Shown here: positions 1 through 10,015 of the stretch, piece by piece
Position numbering within the stretch: the stretch's first letter is position 1
Layout: each line of letters begins with the position of its first letter
Assembly: GCA_030280995.1 (NCBI GenBank)
Contig: JASXTE010000011.1
Location: 6,331,501-6,395,500, forward strand
Length of the DNA: 64,000 nucleotides
Direction: 5' to 3'
Source: Hemileia vastatrix
Taxonomy: Eukaryota > Basidiomycota > Pucciniomycetes > Pucciniales > Zaghouaniaceae
Translations under genes and position numbers: made by a program
The notes under the pieces: generated by a model
Databases searched by the model: none
Told to the model about the DNA's origin: nothing
The model's input: only the letters and a program-made list of their open reading frames with translations

Positions 1-1
1 T

Positions 2-2917
2 ATTCCTGCTAGTCTTAAAAAGAAACCATACCCTGCTTCACCAATGAAGAGGAAAGACATAGAGGATAATATTAAGATGTTATTAAAAATGAACATTCTT
101 GAAAAGGTTGAAACTACACCAAAATATTGTGTAATATCACCAGTGCTAATTTCTTATGAACAAGATAAAGCAAGACTGTGCGGTGATTATAGAGCATTAA
201 ATACATTTACAGTAGATGATATTTATCCCTTGCCAAGGATTGCCTCTATACATGCTACCCTTAAAGGTGCTAAATATATAAGTTGCCTAGATGGAAATAA
301 AGGGTACCATCAAATTCCTGTTGAAAAGAATTCACAGAACCTTTTGTTGATAACAATACACATGGGAATTCATAAGTATGTCAGAATGCCATTTGGACCA
401 AAAAATGCTCCATCAGTATTTAAAAAGTTAATGGATATAACACTCCATAATGAAATGATTGAGGGATGGTTAATGGTATACATTGATGACATCATAGTGT
501 TCTCTAAAACTTTTGATGAACACTTAATCAATTTAAGGAAAGTATTTCAGAAAATGGATGAAATAAAAATGACCCTTGCATTGAAAAAATGTAAATTTGG
601 GTTTGAATTTTTAAAAGTGCTTGGTCATATTGTATCTGGCTTACAAATATGTGTAGACCAAAATAAAGTGGCTGCAATAAAGAATATTGGCATTCCTCAA
701 AATGTGAAGGATGTACAATCTTTTCTTGGAATGTGTGGTTATTATAGACAATATATAAAAAACTACCAATCAATTGCTGCACCACTGACCACACTGATAA
801 AGAAATCAGAAGCTTTCATTTGGAATAATGAAAGACAACAAGCTTTTGATAAGTTAAAAGAATGTTTAATGACAGCTCCTATCTTGGGATTACCAGATTT
901 CCAATTACCTTTTGTATTATATACAGATGCAAGTTTAATTGGACTGGGTGCTGCTTTACATCAAAAACAACTTATTGAAGGTAAAATGTCAGAAGTAGTA
1001 ATCTGCTATATTTCACGTACTCTGAGAAGTGGTGAATTGAAATATGGTGCTACTCAACTTGAATGTTTGGCAGTAGTATGGGCTCTTGAAAAGCTACATT
1101 ATTACCTTGAAGACCAAAAATTTGAGTTAATCACTGACTGTAGTGCAGTTAAGTCACTCTTAAACATGAAAACTCCTAATAGACACATGTTTAGATGGCA
1201 ATTAGCTGTACAAGAATTCCAAGGACAGATGACTATTACACATAGAGCAGGAACCTTGCACTCTAATGTAGATCTGTTATCTAGAGTACCTCTGCCTAAT
1301 AATGATGATAATCCTGCTTATGTTCCTGAGTCAGAGATTATTAACATTTATGGCATTTATATTGTAGATCTTGAGGATGAATTTATGCAATAAATTCTTG
1401 ATAATTATAATTCAGATCCTGACTTAAGTAAATCAACTACAATATTAAATGATCCATATAATGCTTCAATGAATGTTTTAATAAAAACATTACCAATTAA
1501 GTATAAAGAGGCATTAGAAAAAGGAAAATTTTCCATTGAGGATGGTTTTATATATTACAGGAAAAAATTAAGTAATGTAATTGTAATTCCCCCTTCAATG
1601 AAGGACTTAATGTTAAGTATATGTCATGATGATATATTAGCAGGTCATTTAGACTACCATAAAACATTAACCAGGGTAAAAAAAACAGCTTGGTGGATTA
1701 ACATGTCTGAGGATGTTCAGAAATATGTTGAAACATGTGATTCTTGTCAAAAATCTAAAAGATTAACAGGAAAAAGAGCTGGTTTATTACAACAAATTGA
1801 GCAACCAAAAGCTCCATGGGAAATCATTAACATGGACTTTGTAACAGGTTTTCCAATAGCAGGGCATAAGAGTTATAACTCCTGCTGGGTAATTGTAGAT
1901 AGATTTACAAAGATGTGTAAATTTATTCCTACCCACAAAGAGGTTTCTGAAAAGGACTTAGCTTTTTTATGGTGGACACAAATGTTAAATACAGCAGGTT
2001 TCCCCAAAGCAATAGTTTCTGACAGAGATCCTAAATTTACTTTTGAGTTCTGGACGTCACTTATGGATGTTTCAGGGTGTCAATTAAAACTTTCTACAGC
2101 ACACCATCCACAAACTGATGGGCTAGCAGAAAGAATGATACAAACCTTAGAACATATGATAAGAAGATACTGTGCTTTTGGTCTTAATTTTAAAGACAAT
2201 GACAAATTCACGCATGATTGGGTAACCCTTATCCCAGGTTTAGATTTTGCATATAATAGTACAGTCCATTCTGTCACTGGCAAAAAGCCATTTGAGCTAT
2301 GGTTGGGTTATGTACCTAATACCCCTGCTAAAACTCATAATAAGTTACCTAGATTGGATATTCATCCAGGTACTAAATATTTTCTTCAGATGCAGGAATT
2401 ATGCAGAAAACATGCTCAAGAATGTATAAATAAGGCTTTTGAGTATGAAAAGAAAAGATGGGATAAAGCCCATAAAGAACAAATGTTCAAAGAGGGTGAT
2501 GAAGTCCTTATTTCAACGCTACATTTCAATTTAAATGGTAATGTTAAATTGAAGGATCCATTCATTGGACCATTTGTAGTTAAAAAGATGGTTGGTAATA
2601 ATGCTGTTGAGTTTATTCTATATGCACCTTATGATAGAAAACATCCAGTATTTCCTATTTCTCTTATAAAACCATACCATTCTAATGATACTTCTCTATT
2701 TCCAAGAAGATCAGGAAGGCATAAACAGCAACCTAAAGAAATAGTAGAAAAGGCAGAAATTGAAAAGATACTTAAAAAGAGACACCTTACTAAAGAAAAG
2801 GGAGTTGAGTATCTATTAAGATTTAAAAATAAATCAAGTGAATATGACCAGTGGATTCCAGAAAATGAAATCTCTGATCTTATAAATCTCTTGAAGAAAT
2901 TTAAATCTAAATAATAC
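2..2917 (+). pseudogene. Element A pol polyprotein (RT, RNase H, integrase, chromodomain), one stop
   Basis: This is the pol polyprotein, which copies element RNA into DNA and inserts it. The frame runs from base 2 to the stop at 2915 with a single in-frame TAA at 1391-1393. Sister copies have leucine there (LLQLILDS), so I read it as a TTA to TAA mutation. The RT active site YIDD lies at 479-490. RNase H (YTDASLIGLGAAL) is near 920. The integrase zinc finger has histidines in CHDDILAGH near 1620-1650 and cysteines in CDSC near 1737. The catalytic Asp, Asp, Glu lie in VIVDRF (about 1895), SDRDPKF (about 2020) and AERMIQ (about 2130). A GPF module is at about 2565. A chromodomain-like end (EYLLRF...QWIPENEI) spans about 2755-2880. 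The in-frame stop suggests a dead or nearly dead copy. Confidence 0.88.
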
Positions 2918-3029
2918 TGTTCATTCAGTATATGTATTATAAAAATAATTTTTTTTTTATTATTTCACTCCTTAGTCTTAATTAAAATGTCTTAACTTTT
3001 TTTTTTTGTTTTTTTTTTTGTTTTTTTTT

Positions 3030-3041
3030 GGGGTGAGGGAG
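3030..3041 (+). other. Polypurine tract of element A
   Basis: The purine run ggggtgagggag directly precedes TGTCAG of the LTR. It follows several poly-T runs (2995-3029). The same motif (gtgagggag or close) precedes the 3' LTR of B, of A' and, on the minus strand, of C-type elements, which supports its role as plus-strand primer. Confidence 0.8.
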
Positions 3042-3494
3042 TGTCAGCCTAAATATCCTTAGGACTGAGTATTTCTTATGCTTAAAATAAGATAACCTTA
3101 AGTAGATTAAGCTTATATCTTAAAAATAAGGTTAAAATAATAATATATATTATTTTATTATATATATATATAATTATTATTCTATTATATAATTTATAAT
3201 AGTTTAAATAGCTTATCCATGGACTAATAATACTTATTAAGGTGTTAATGGAGTCATAATATACTTATCTTAAGTGATATGAAGTAATTATTGACATACA
3301 TAAGCTTATATGTATACATAAATCTCATATTCAGTGAAATATGCAGTATATTATGTATATTTAGGTATATAAGTGGGTTTTAGCCCCTTAATAGCCTATA
3401 AACTTTGTTTTTCTGCTTTTTTTAGGTCATATGGACGAAATCAGTGGACTCACAACACCTACAGAAGCATAGACACCTATATCAGGCGCATACA
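3042..3494 (+). repeat. 3' LTR of element A (LTR type A)
   Basis: It begins TGTCAGCCTAAATATCC right after the polypurine tract. About 240 bp of its start (3042-3282) recur at 5782-6012 (minus) and 18250-18478 (plus). A possible TATA box (gtatataag) is at 3365-3373. The 3' end is less certain. I place it at ...gcgcataca (3494) because repeat R starts exactly at 3495, and in its other copy R also starts exactly at an LTR end. An alternative end is ATTGACA at 3296. Confidence 0.65.
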
Positions 3495-4160
3495 TCCAGT
3501 TTGGACAACTAAAATTACTTCCTTGGATGGTTATTCACGGATTTATGGGTTGGAAGGATGTTTCTGGGTTAATGTGGATTCTTGGGGATGTTATTGGGGG
3601 CTTGGACATTTTATTTGTTTCCTTTATACGCTTTTAGTTTCATTAAATCTCTTTTTGATTATTTATTTTACCTGTTTCTTTATGGTAGCCGTTTTTATCT
3701 GGGTTTTCTATTTATGGTATGACTCTGTGTTATTATTAATAGTGATGGAGGGTCCTTACTGGAGGTCTGGGTGTTGAAAATGCTTGAAGTGGACGCCATG
3801 GGGAGGTGATGGGCCCTCACAGTGCTGTAATTGCCGGGGATAGCAGTGACATCATCTGGATTGAAGCTCTGTGCACTCCAGTGGATTTGGGTATAAGTAA
3901 GAAGGGATTTTGACGGTTTATTATCATCATTCAATTACTACAATTCAAACAACCACTACAATACAATTATTAGCATTCAAAAATATATTATAAAGCCCTT
4001 ATAAATTGATATTATCTTTATATAAGCTATAACTATATTTTATTCTTCTATTTTTCACCACTAGCACGCATTTAAATCCAAGTATTGTGAGTTTTATTTG
4101 AGTATAACTATTCTAATAGTCTTCCCCTGAGGTTTAATCACTAAATCATTTATCAATAAG
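3495..4160. repeat. Repeat R, copy 1
   Basis: This roughly 665-bp segment recurs at 30262-31170, where a 240-bp insertion splits it. The best conserved and least AT-rich part is 3740-3895. On the minus strand that part reads as a peptide-like stretch in both copies (TAIP-NYST...HHLPM-ST), but a 1-nt indel separates the frames further on. It may therefore be a decayed exon or only a DNA repeat. A plus-strand ORF at 3373-3777 starts inside the LTR and is not conserved in copy 2, so I do not call it a gene. The lower-strand end touches the stop of the rust-type gene at 4153. Confidence 0.6.
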
Positions 4161-5426
4161 TAGTGGGACCATAAAATAACACTATTATATCATACTTATA
4201 TCCTAGACTATACTGACACTTCTTCTCCTCCAAATCTTGGGCAAGATCATCCTTCTGTAAAGAGATCTGGTACTTCCTCTCCTCCAAATCTTGGGCCCAA
4301 TCATACTTCCGTAAAGAGAGCTCATACTTCCTCTCTTCCGAATCTTGTAGCCTATCATCCCTCCTTAAAGAGAGCTCATATTTATTCTTTTCAAAGCTTA
4401 GAGTCTCTTTAGCAATTTCTACTTGTTCTAGAGTGATAATAAAAGTTAATATAAAGTGGAAGAAAAGTAGAGTAAAGTATTAAGAGGTATGGTATCACTT
4501 ACCAGCATCACACTTTTCTGAAAATTGTTCAATAGACAAAAAAGGGGTTTGTGATGAAGTATCACTTTTTCGTCTTCTTTGTGAGTAGAAATTTAGACTA
4601 CTTGAAGCCCTAAGCTTCTTGTTCAAGGTCATATTTTCCTCCTCATGATTGTCACTACCTTCAGACTCAGTTGATTGAGGATCCTGGGTTTGTTCATCAG
4701 CCTATTAAGAAATAAGAAAAAGATAAGTAAATAAAAAATAGAAAAGATAAGATAAAAGAAAAAAGAAACAGACCTGAGTTAGATCTGGTTGGGTTAAATC
4801 ACCTATAGGATCTACAGAAAAGCTATCTAGATATGTCTCATTCAAATGAGGGGAGGCTTGAGTGGAGGAAGAGGATGGGAAAAGATTTGCTTCAACATCA
4901 TGTTCGGAGATAGGAACTTCACCATCCAACATGTTTACAGGATTAACATCGGCTCGCTCTCCAAAAATTGCATCCATCTCTTTAAAGTAAGGACATAAAG
5001 TTTCAAGTTTATTGTCTATGGATTTTATGCCCTTAGTTATATTTTTGTCAGTAACCCCAAGACCAGTGGAAGATGAATGAGCCTTTACCTTCTCGTATTT
5101 TTCTTGGTAATGCTTGAATCGTTCAGACATCTGTTTAGGCAAAAGATCAATCCTTCCCTTGGTCTTATTCTGTTATTCATTTGCCATTAGAAGATAGCCA
5201 TTAACTTTTGATGCAGGGGGCCGTCCTACTTTAGTGGAATAATAAGTACCAAAACAAGAATCATAGTTAGATTTGCTTTTCAGCCAGTTGATAAGAATGA
5301 GATGGTCATATTTTTTAATTGAACTGTCTTTAATTTCTTGTCTGAGCAAGGGAATGAGGAAGTAGTGGGAATTGAAGAACAACTGGGTGATGGCTGCCTT
5401 TGAGAAGATCTAGGATAACGAGGCAT
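4153..5426 (-). pseudogene. Broken three-exon gene of a repeated rust-type (Myb/SANT-like) protein family
   Basis: Exons on the minus strand are 4774-5426, 4503-4701 and 4153-4427. The introns are 72 bp (4702-4773, GTCTGT to AATAG) and 75 bp (4428-4502, GTAAGT to TCTAG), and both junctions keep the frame. Key stretches are LINWLKSKSNYDSCFG, KVGRPPASKVNGYLLMA, GVTDKNITKGIKSIDNKLE and LCPYFKEMDAIFGERADVNP. From memory, this layout matches a multicopy family in Puccinia-type genomes, often linked to Myb/SANT-like DNA-binding proteins; I could not search for it. An acidic/serine-rich middle is followed by a C-terminal coiled coil of three 18-residue repeats. Two lesions appear in exon 1: a frameshift near 5335-5350 after SSFPC, and a TAA after LLMANE (near 5173). 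The start at 5424-5426 gives MPRYPRSSQ; an upstream ATG at 5462 is possible. Expressed function is unlikely. Confidence 0.62.
4218..4379 (-). repeat. Three 54-bp tandem repeats coding 18-residue coiled-coil units
   Basis: The units 4218-4271, 4272-4325 and 4326-4379 are each exactly 54 bp. On the minus strand each codes for a unit like YELSLRKYDWAQDLEERK. The length is a multiple of three, and the leucine and charged-residue spacing suggests a helical coiled coil. A shorter fourth start precedes them (FEKNKYELSLRR). Confidence 0.85.
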
Positions 5427-5781
5427 GTTATTATAAATGAAGATGAAAAGGAGCAGAAACAAGCAGATGAGATAGCGAGATGAAAAGGAGCAGAATAAAA
5501 TAGATGAAATGGGGAGAAATTCTGAGCGGATAGAATGAACAGGATGGGATGAGAATGGAAGTGCACAGCAAGGTAGAAGGCTGGGATATCCAGAAAGTTT
5601 TCCAAGATGTGGTTATGAAATATTGAGGATAAAAATGTCAGATAAGAGGTGAACATTGACACTTAAAGTGTCTAATAACCCAATTATTAGCAAAAATAAT
5701 TGCGGAAGATAATTGGGGTATAAGGATTTTTATCCGCAATTAATTTAATTGCTGATCCCTGAACATTGATACCCCCTAATA
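5427..5781. other. Purine-rich upstream region with palindromes
   Basis: Bases 5440-5640 are purine-rich on the plus strand, the likely 5' flank of the minus-strand gene. Bases 5660-5780 hold a perfect palindrome (gacacttaaagtgtc, about 5659-5673) and a separate inverted repeat (attgcgga ... tccgcaat, about 5700-5735). A direct repeat gaacattga occurs near 5652 and 5761. The edge motif gataccccctaatata (5768-5783) resembles the ends of the small elements at 35281 and 58947. Confidence 0.5.
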
Positions 5782-6012
5782 TAACTTAAGATAAGTATAT
5801 TATGACTCCATTAACACCATAATATGTACTATTAGGCTATGTATAAGCTATTTAAACTACTATAAGTCATATAATAGTGTAATAATTATATATATATGTA
5901 TTATAACCATATATAAAAGTAGTTTAACTCTATTTTTAAGTTTTTAGCTTAATATAATTAAGGTTATCTTAGTTTAAACATAAGAACTACTCAGTCCTGG
6001 AGATACCTAGGC
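5782..6012 (-). repeat. LTR type A fragment, minus strand
   Basis: The reverse complement matches the first 240 bp of the LTR at 3042, including agcctaggtatctccaggac and ggtgttaatggagtcataat. The extreme TGTC start is missing; it joins directly to RT sequence at 6013 by what looks like a deletion. The other side breaks off at the motif gataccccc. Confidence 0.75.
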
Positions 6013-6752
6013 TTAAAGTTTTGGACAACACATATTTGTAAACCTGAGACAACATGAACAAGCACTTTAAAGGAATGAAAACCAAATTTGCATTTCATCA
6101 AAGAAAGTTTCATATTTATCTCATCCATCTTATGGAACACTTTACAAAGGTGGTTAAGATGGTCCTCAAATTTGTTTTAGAATATGATGATATCATCAAT
6201 ATAAATCATCAGCCATCCTTCAATTATTTCTTGATGGAATGGGTTATCCATAACTTTTTAAAATACTGAAGGGGAATTTTTAAGGCCAAATGGCATCCTA
6301 ATATACTTATAAATACCCATATGAGTAGCAATCATCAGAAAATTCTAAAAATATATCTCAACAGGTACCTGGTAATATCCCTTATTACCATCCAAATAGC
6401 TGATATATTTTGCACCTTGTAGGGTAACATGTATAGAGCTAACTCTGGGTAAAGGATATATATCATCAACAGTATAAGTGTTCAGTGCTCTATAATCACC
6501 ACATAGCCTGGATTTATCTTTCTCATAAGAAATTAGGACAGGTGAGATAACAAAATCTTTAGGTGTTTCAATTACCTTTTCAATAATACTCATTTTAAAA
6601 AGGGTAGAGATATTTAACTTCAATATCTTTTCTCTTTGTGGGAGAAGCTGGATAAGGCTTGCAGTCAAAGGAGAACTTACAGAAGAAGTTTCATTATAAT
6701 CAATTAGATTCAGCTCCTCACTACATCCAGAAGAACAACCTTGAACAGTCAT
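6013..6752 (-). pseudogene. Element C1: gag start fused to RT fragment by internal deletion
   Basis: On the minus strand, gag exon 1 (6681-6752; MTVQGCSSGCSEELNLIDYN) is followed by an intron 5' site GTAAGT at 6680. About 25 bp into the intron the sequence switches to the pol segment that precedes RT (sister copies: PYPASPTKRKDIEDN). RT follows, with DYRALNTYTVDDIYPLP, YLDGNKGYYQ and a YIDD-like active site near 6180-6200, and ends at 6013 against the LTR fragment. The remaining gag, protease, RNase H and integrase are missing. An open frame of 135 codons crosses the fusion, but it contains intron sequence and ends in a frameshift/stop near 6345. It is a decayed deletion derivative. Confidence 0.8.
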
Positions 6753-7718
6753 AGTTGTAATTAAGCTTAACTCAGAGAAAGAAATATTAAAATTTAATCA
6801 ATTATTATTTTTACTTTATTTAAAGGAAAATAAGAAAAAAAATTTATTATATAAGTTATTATCAGGACTTTGTAATCAATTTGAATAATTAAAATAAAAT
6901 TTATATCAGCACTAAAAATCAACTGAAATAATAATCACAATTTTATTAATTAATTTCAAGATAATTTTATAACCAGGATTTAAAATAAATCAACTGAAAT
7001 AATAAAATATTTTAATAATGAATAATATTTTGATAATTATCAGGGCTAGAAGTCAACTGAATAATTTAATTACCAGGTCTTAATGTCAACTGAAAATAAT
7101 TTTAATTACCAGGACTTAATCTCAACAGAAACAATTTGATTACCAGGACTTATTTTCAACTGAAATAATTTAATATAAATAATTAAATTAATTCTTAATA
7201 TTATTAATCTACTTCCAGGACAATGTGTCAACTGAAACAATAATATAAAATTTTATTTGTCAGGAAAGAAGACAGCTGAAATTATTAAAAAAATTTAATT
7301 TAATTAATTTAATTATTTATATCACTTCTAGTACTAAGCAAAATATAGTTCCATCTTGGTCAACTAGGAAAAAAAAATATTTTATTTACCAGGTACCTCC
7401 CTTTGCAAAACGAGTAATTTAATGCCACTTACAGAGTGCTGAGTAAAAAAGATATACATGGAAAATGAAATGTGCAAAATGACCCACAAATAGTAATCAA
7501 TGTAATTACCACAATTATCTATTACTTTTGCAAATGTATGAACCTAAATTTTGGAGCGTGGTTCAATTCTCGGTCGCAGAAATAATTAAGTCACACGGTT
7601 AATGAAGTTTGTCGTTTTCTTCATCTACTTGTCCTACTAGTACCTCATCAATGATGGTCCCTTGGTCTCCATCTTCAAGATATTGATGCACTGTCAACAA
7701 TTTGGAAAGGCCCCCCAG
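6753..7718 (-). other. Element C1 leader with repeat array and primer-site region
   Basis: This is the untranslated leader between the 5' LTR and gag. Bases 6880-7290 contain a degenerate array whose plus-strand unit is close to ccaggacttaatgtcaactg plus an AT-rich spacer, about 35 bp in the best part. The same array is in D (22427-22880) and H (43690-44075). Next to the LTR (7705-7718, minus) the sequence is ctggggggcctttcc, matching the presumed primer-binding region of the other elements. A conserved block near 7550-7590 (gtggttcaattctcggtcgc) is shared with D and, more weakly, H. Confidence 0.7.
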
Positions 7719-8061
7719 TGTCAAAGGGTCTTGATGCTCTAGAAGATTTTTAAAAGAGGTCCAACAGCGGTTATAGGTGGATTTTTGGATTGTTCAAAGT
7801 CAAAAGTATGTATAATTTCTTTCTTTTATTTACTCAATTTAAAAGATGTAAAATTATTATAATTATTATTATAATCTATAATTTAGGACTACTATGTTTT
7901 AAGTACTAAAATAATAAATAATTTTAATAATTTTTTTGATTTAATGATTTAATATAATAAGTAAGTAAGTAAGAATGATCAAAAATAAACAGAAAGGGAG
8001 GCCTTATATAGGCAAAGGAGAGACAAGTGACGGAGTAAAAAATTCTAAATACAAGTGTATG
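7719..8061 (-). repeat. C1 5' LTR (type C), first part, split by element B
   Basis: This is the downstream (R/U5) end of a minus-strand LTR: on the plus strand it begins TGTCAAAGGGTC, i.e. the LTR ends CCCTTTGACA. It resumes at 17432 after element B. The two parts add up to about 814 bp once the duplicated target bases are removed, which agrees with the intact type C LTR of 809 bp at 23316-24124. A TATA box (tatataag, minus) lies at 8003-8010. Confidence 0.88.
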
Positions 8062-9319
8062 TGTCAGCCAGGCTATACCAGGAGCCCAGTAAATTGTATG
8101 TTAATATGTTGGAGCTTAATGAGGGCAAAAAATTACGCATTTTATGTACATAAATTAATATTATATTGCATAATAAAAATTATATAACAATTGTATTATA
8201 ATATAACTAAATTAAGGGTTATATTAAATTTATTATTAAATAAATTATAGATACAATTAGAACTCATAAAATACTTTATATTCTATAAAATGTTGGCGCA
8301 TTTTTCATGTATTTAATACTTATAAATTATTTATTAATTTATTAAATATATTATAGTTAAAAAATCAAAATATTAACTTATGATATAATTAAATAAATAA
8401 ATAAAATTAAATTATTAAATAAAACTTTTATATCACATGAATTATGAATATTGAGCGCTTTTTTGACTCAAAATTATGTCATTAATGTATTAAATTATTT
8501 AAAACATTTTATTTAATCAATTACTAATCTTGGATTGTAAAATTTAGTAATAATATTCAATTAATAAATTGTTTTAACCTAATTTAATTCTTACACTAAT
8601 AAAATGGGTTATATTAATTAATATCTTATGTTCCAGACTTAATTAATTAATTAAACATATTATTGTATTAAAATAGTTTAATTTTTATGTTTCACTTAAA
8701 ATGGGCTATTATCAAAAGTGTTATAAATTGAATTAGTTAATACTTCATGTGTCTAAATCTTATTTAATTACTCACTTATTTCAAAGATTTGTTTAGGGAT
8801 AAATTGGTGGATTTTTTGGGCTCTTACTTATTTTTTAATTAATTTTTATATATTTTTCCCTTACAGATTTGGTACACTTAATTTTAACTATTAATTATTT
8901 CTTATCTTTTTTTTATAGAATATAAATTTTGTGGCGCTTCAGAGGGCCCCTTTCCTATATAAGGGCCTTGGGAAACCCCCTGTAGCTCTATCACTTATTA
9001 TACACTCAATTCAAATACAATTTTAAATAATATCACATTTATTTCATTTCTATTAGCATTATAAGTCTATATTTAAAAGTAAATAAATTATCTATGGTTG
9101 CTTTAAGTCTAATAATAATTATTATTGAAAACAGCGCACTTCTATATAACTTACAAGATTTAAATATTATAACTTGAACCTCACTGTCTTGTCACTACTC
9201 AAATATTGTTGTAGCATTTCTTTAATTTTCTCTCTTACTTTCTTAAGCTATCAATATTTATGAAAATCTATTTTATTATCTTTCTATTCCTTTTCTCCTT
9301 CTCCTAGACAACCATCACA
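8062..9319 (+). repeat. 5' LTR of element B (type B, about 1258 bp)
   Basis: It starts TGTCAGCCAGGCTATACC and ends near ctagacaaccatcaca. It pairs with 16164-17431 along its whole length with few differences. U3 is extremely AT-rich. A conserved promoter block (gcgcttcagagggcccc, TATA box, gggccttggg) is followed by R and a pyrimidine-rich U5 (ttttctccttctcctag). Confidence 0.92.
8956..8963 (+). promoter_or_regulatory. TATA box in the B 5' LTR
   Basis: TATATAAG follows the block gcgcttcagagggcccctttcc. The block and TATA box recur in the B 3' LTR (about 17032-17065), in solo LTRs at about 33600 and 61712, and in G at about 57945. Type C LTRs share the core cctatataaggcc on the minus strand. 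Conservation across diverged LTRs supports a promoter. Confidence 0.7.
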
Positions 9320-10015
9320 TAATTGGGAGCCTTTCCAATTGACAACGACAACTATGATACTTGTGACAAACAACATAGCGCACGGACCACCCAACCAAAA
9401 AGTAAACTTTTTGCCACAACCTTGTTTCAAACTTGGGTTCAATCATTTAGGTTTATATTAAATTAAATCATATATTATTTTGAAGTGATTTTATGATCAC
9501 TATAGTAAGTTAACCTTTTCACCTCTCACTCATATTATTATATTTTTACTGCAATAACAGTGTTCGTGGCTTAATTTCTGATTCATTGAGTGGAAGTGTT
9601 CATTATTTTTTAATTTTTTTTCCTAGTTGACCATAATAGAGTAAAACTCTTAGTCCTAGAAGACAATTTATTTTTAATAAATTAATAAATTAATTTTATT
9701 ATTATATTTGGTTTATTGGTTGACCATAATAATAGTACTCAGTACTTAGTCCCAATATTGCCAATATATTATTTTTGGTATTAATTATTTTGGTTGACTT
9801 ATAAAACTTTGTTGGGTACTCCCATTTTAATTATTGTTGTTTCTTAATAAAAATAATTGTAATTACATTCATTTGTATTACATTTTTTGGTTAATTAATT
9901 GATTTTTGATAAAAATTTAATTTTTTTTTTGTTAAAAATTCAATAATTTATATTTTATTTTGAAATTAACAATTTGAATCATTAAAAAAATTTTGATTCT
10001 TTTTTCACAGTTTAA
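9320..10015 (+). other. Element B primer-site region and leader
   Basis: Directly after the LTR, aattgggagcctttccaatt (9321-9340) corresponds to the conserved primer-site region of all elements here and is itself an inverted repeat (aattgg/ccaatt). The leader contains two to three degenerate copies of a motif related to the C-type array (gttgaccata ... cttagtcc, near 9625-9655 and 9718-9755). It ends in tttttcacag, which resembles a 3' splice site, six bases before the gag ATG. A 5'-UTR intron is therefore possible. Confidence 0.6.

Larger units (their letters stand above)
1..3494 (+). mobile_element. Element A: 3' half of a Ty3/gypsy chromovirus (partial, runs off left edge)
   Basis: The reading frame is already open at base 2, inside the region just before reverse transcriptase, so the 5' LTR, gag and protease lie outside the window. 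Visible in order are RT, RNase H, integrase, a GPF module, a chromodomain, an untranslated tail with poly-T runs, a polypurine tract and a 3' LTR. The order RT-RNase H-integrase-chromodomain identifies a Ty3/gypsy chromovirus. This is the best preserved pol in the window, with only one in-frame stop in about 970 codons, so it is probably one of the younger copies. Its right limit is inferred from where the shared repeat R begins at 3495. Confidence 0.85.

Noticed and set aside
528..794. Minus-strand ORF inside element A RT
   Set aside because: Shadow of the RT frame on the opposite strand.
2940..3030. Poly-T/poly-A runs as a LINE or SINE tail
   Set aside because: They lie directly before a polypurine tract and LTR and are part of the element A 3' untranslated region.
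3373..3777. 134-codon plus ORF with hydrophobic stretches
   Set aside because: It starts inside the LTR of element A and runs into repeat R; the frame is not kept in R copy 2.
7545..7595. tRNA-like T-arm (gtggttcaattctcggtcgc) repeated in the leaders near 7550 and 23154
   Set aside because: The flanking bases do not form a T stem, and no acceptor, D or anticodon arms are present. It is a conserved leader block of type C elements.
8964..8985. R-region sequence gggaaaccccc in B resembling a partner for the primer-site region (self-priming)
   Set aside because: The match needs a two-base bulge and is not present in the LTRs of F or G, so it is probably chance.
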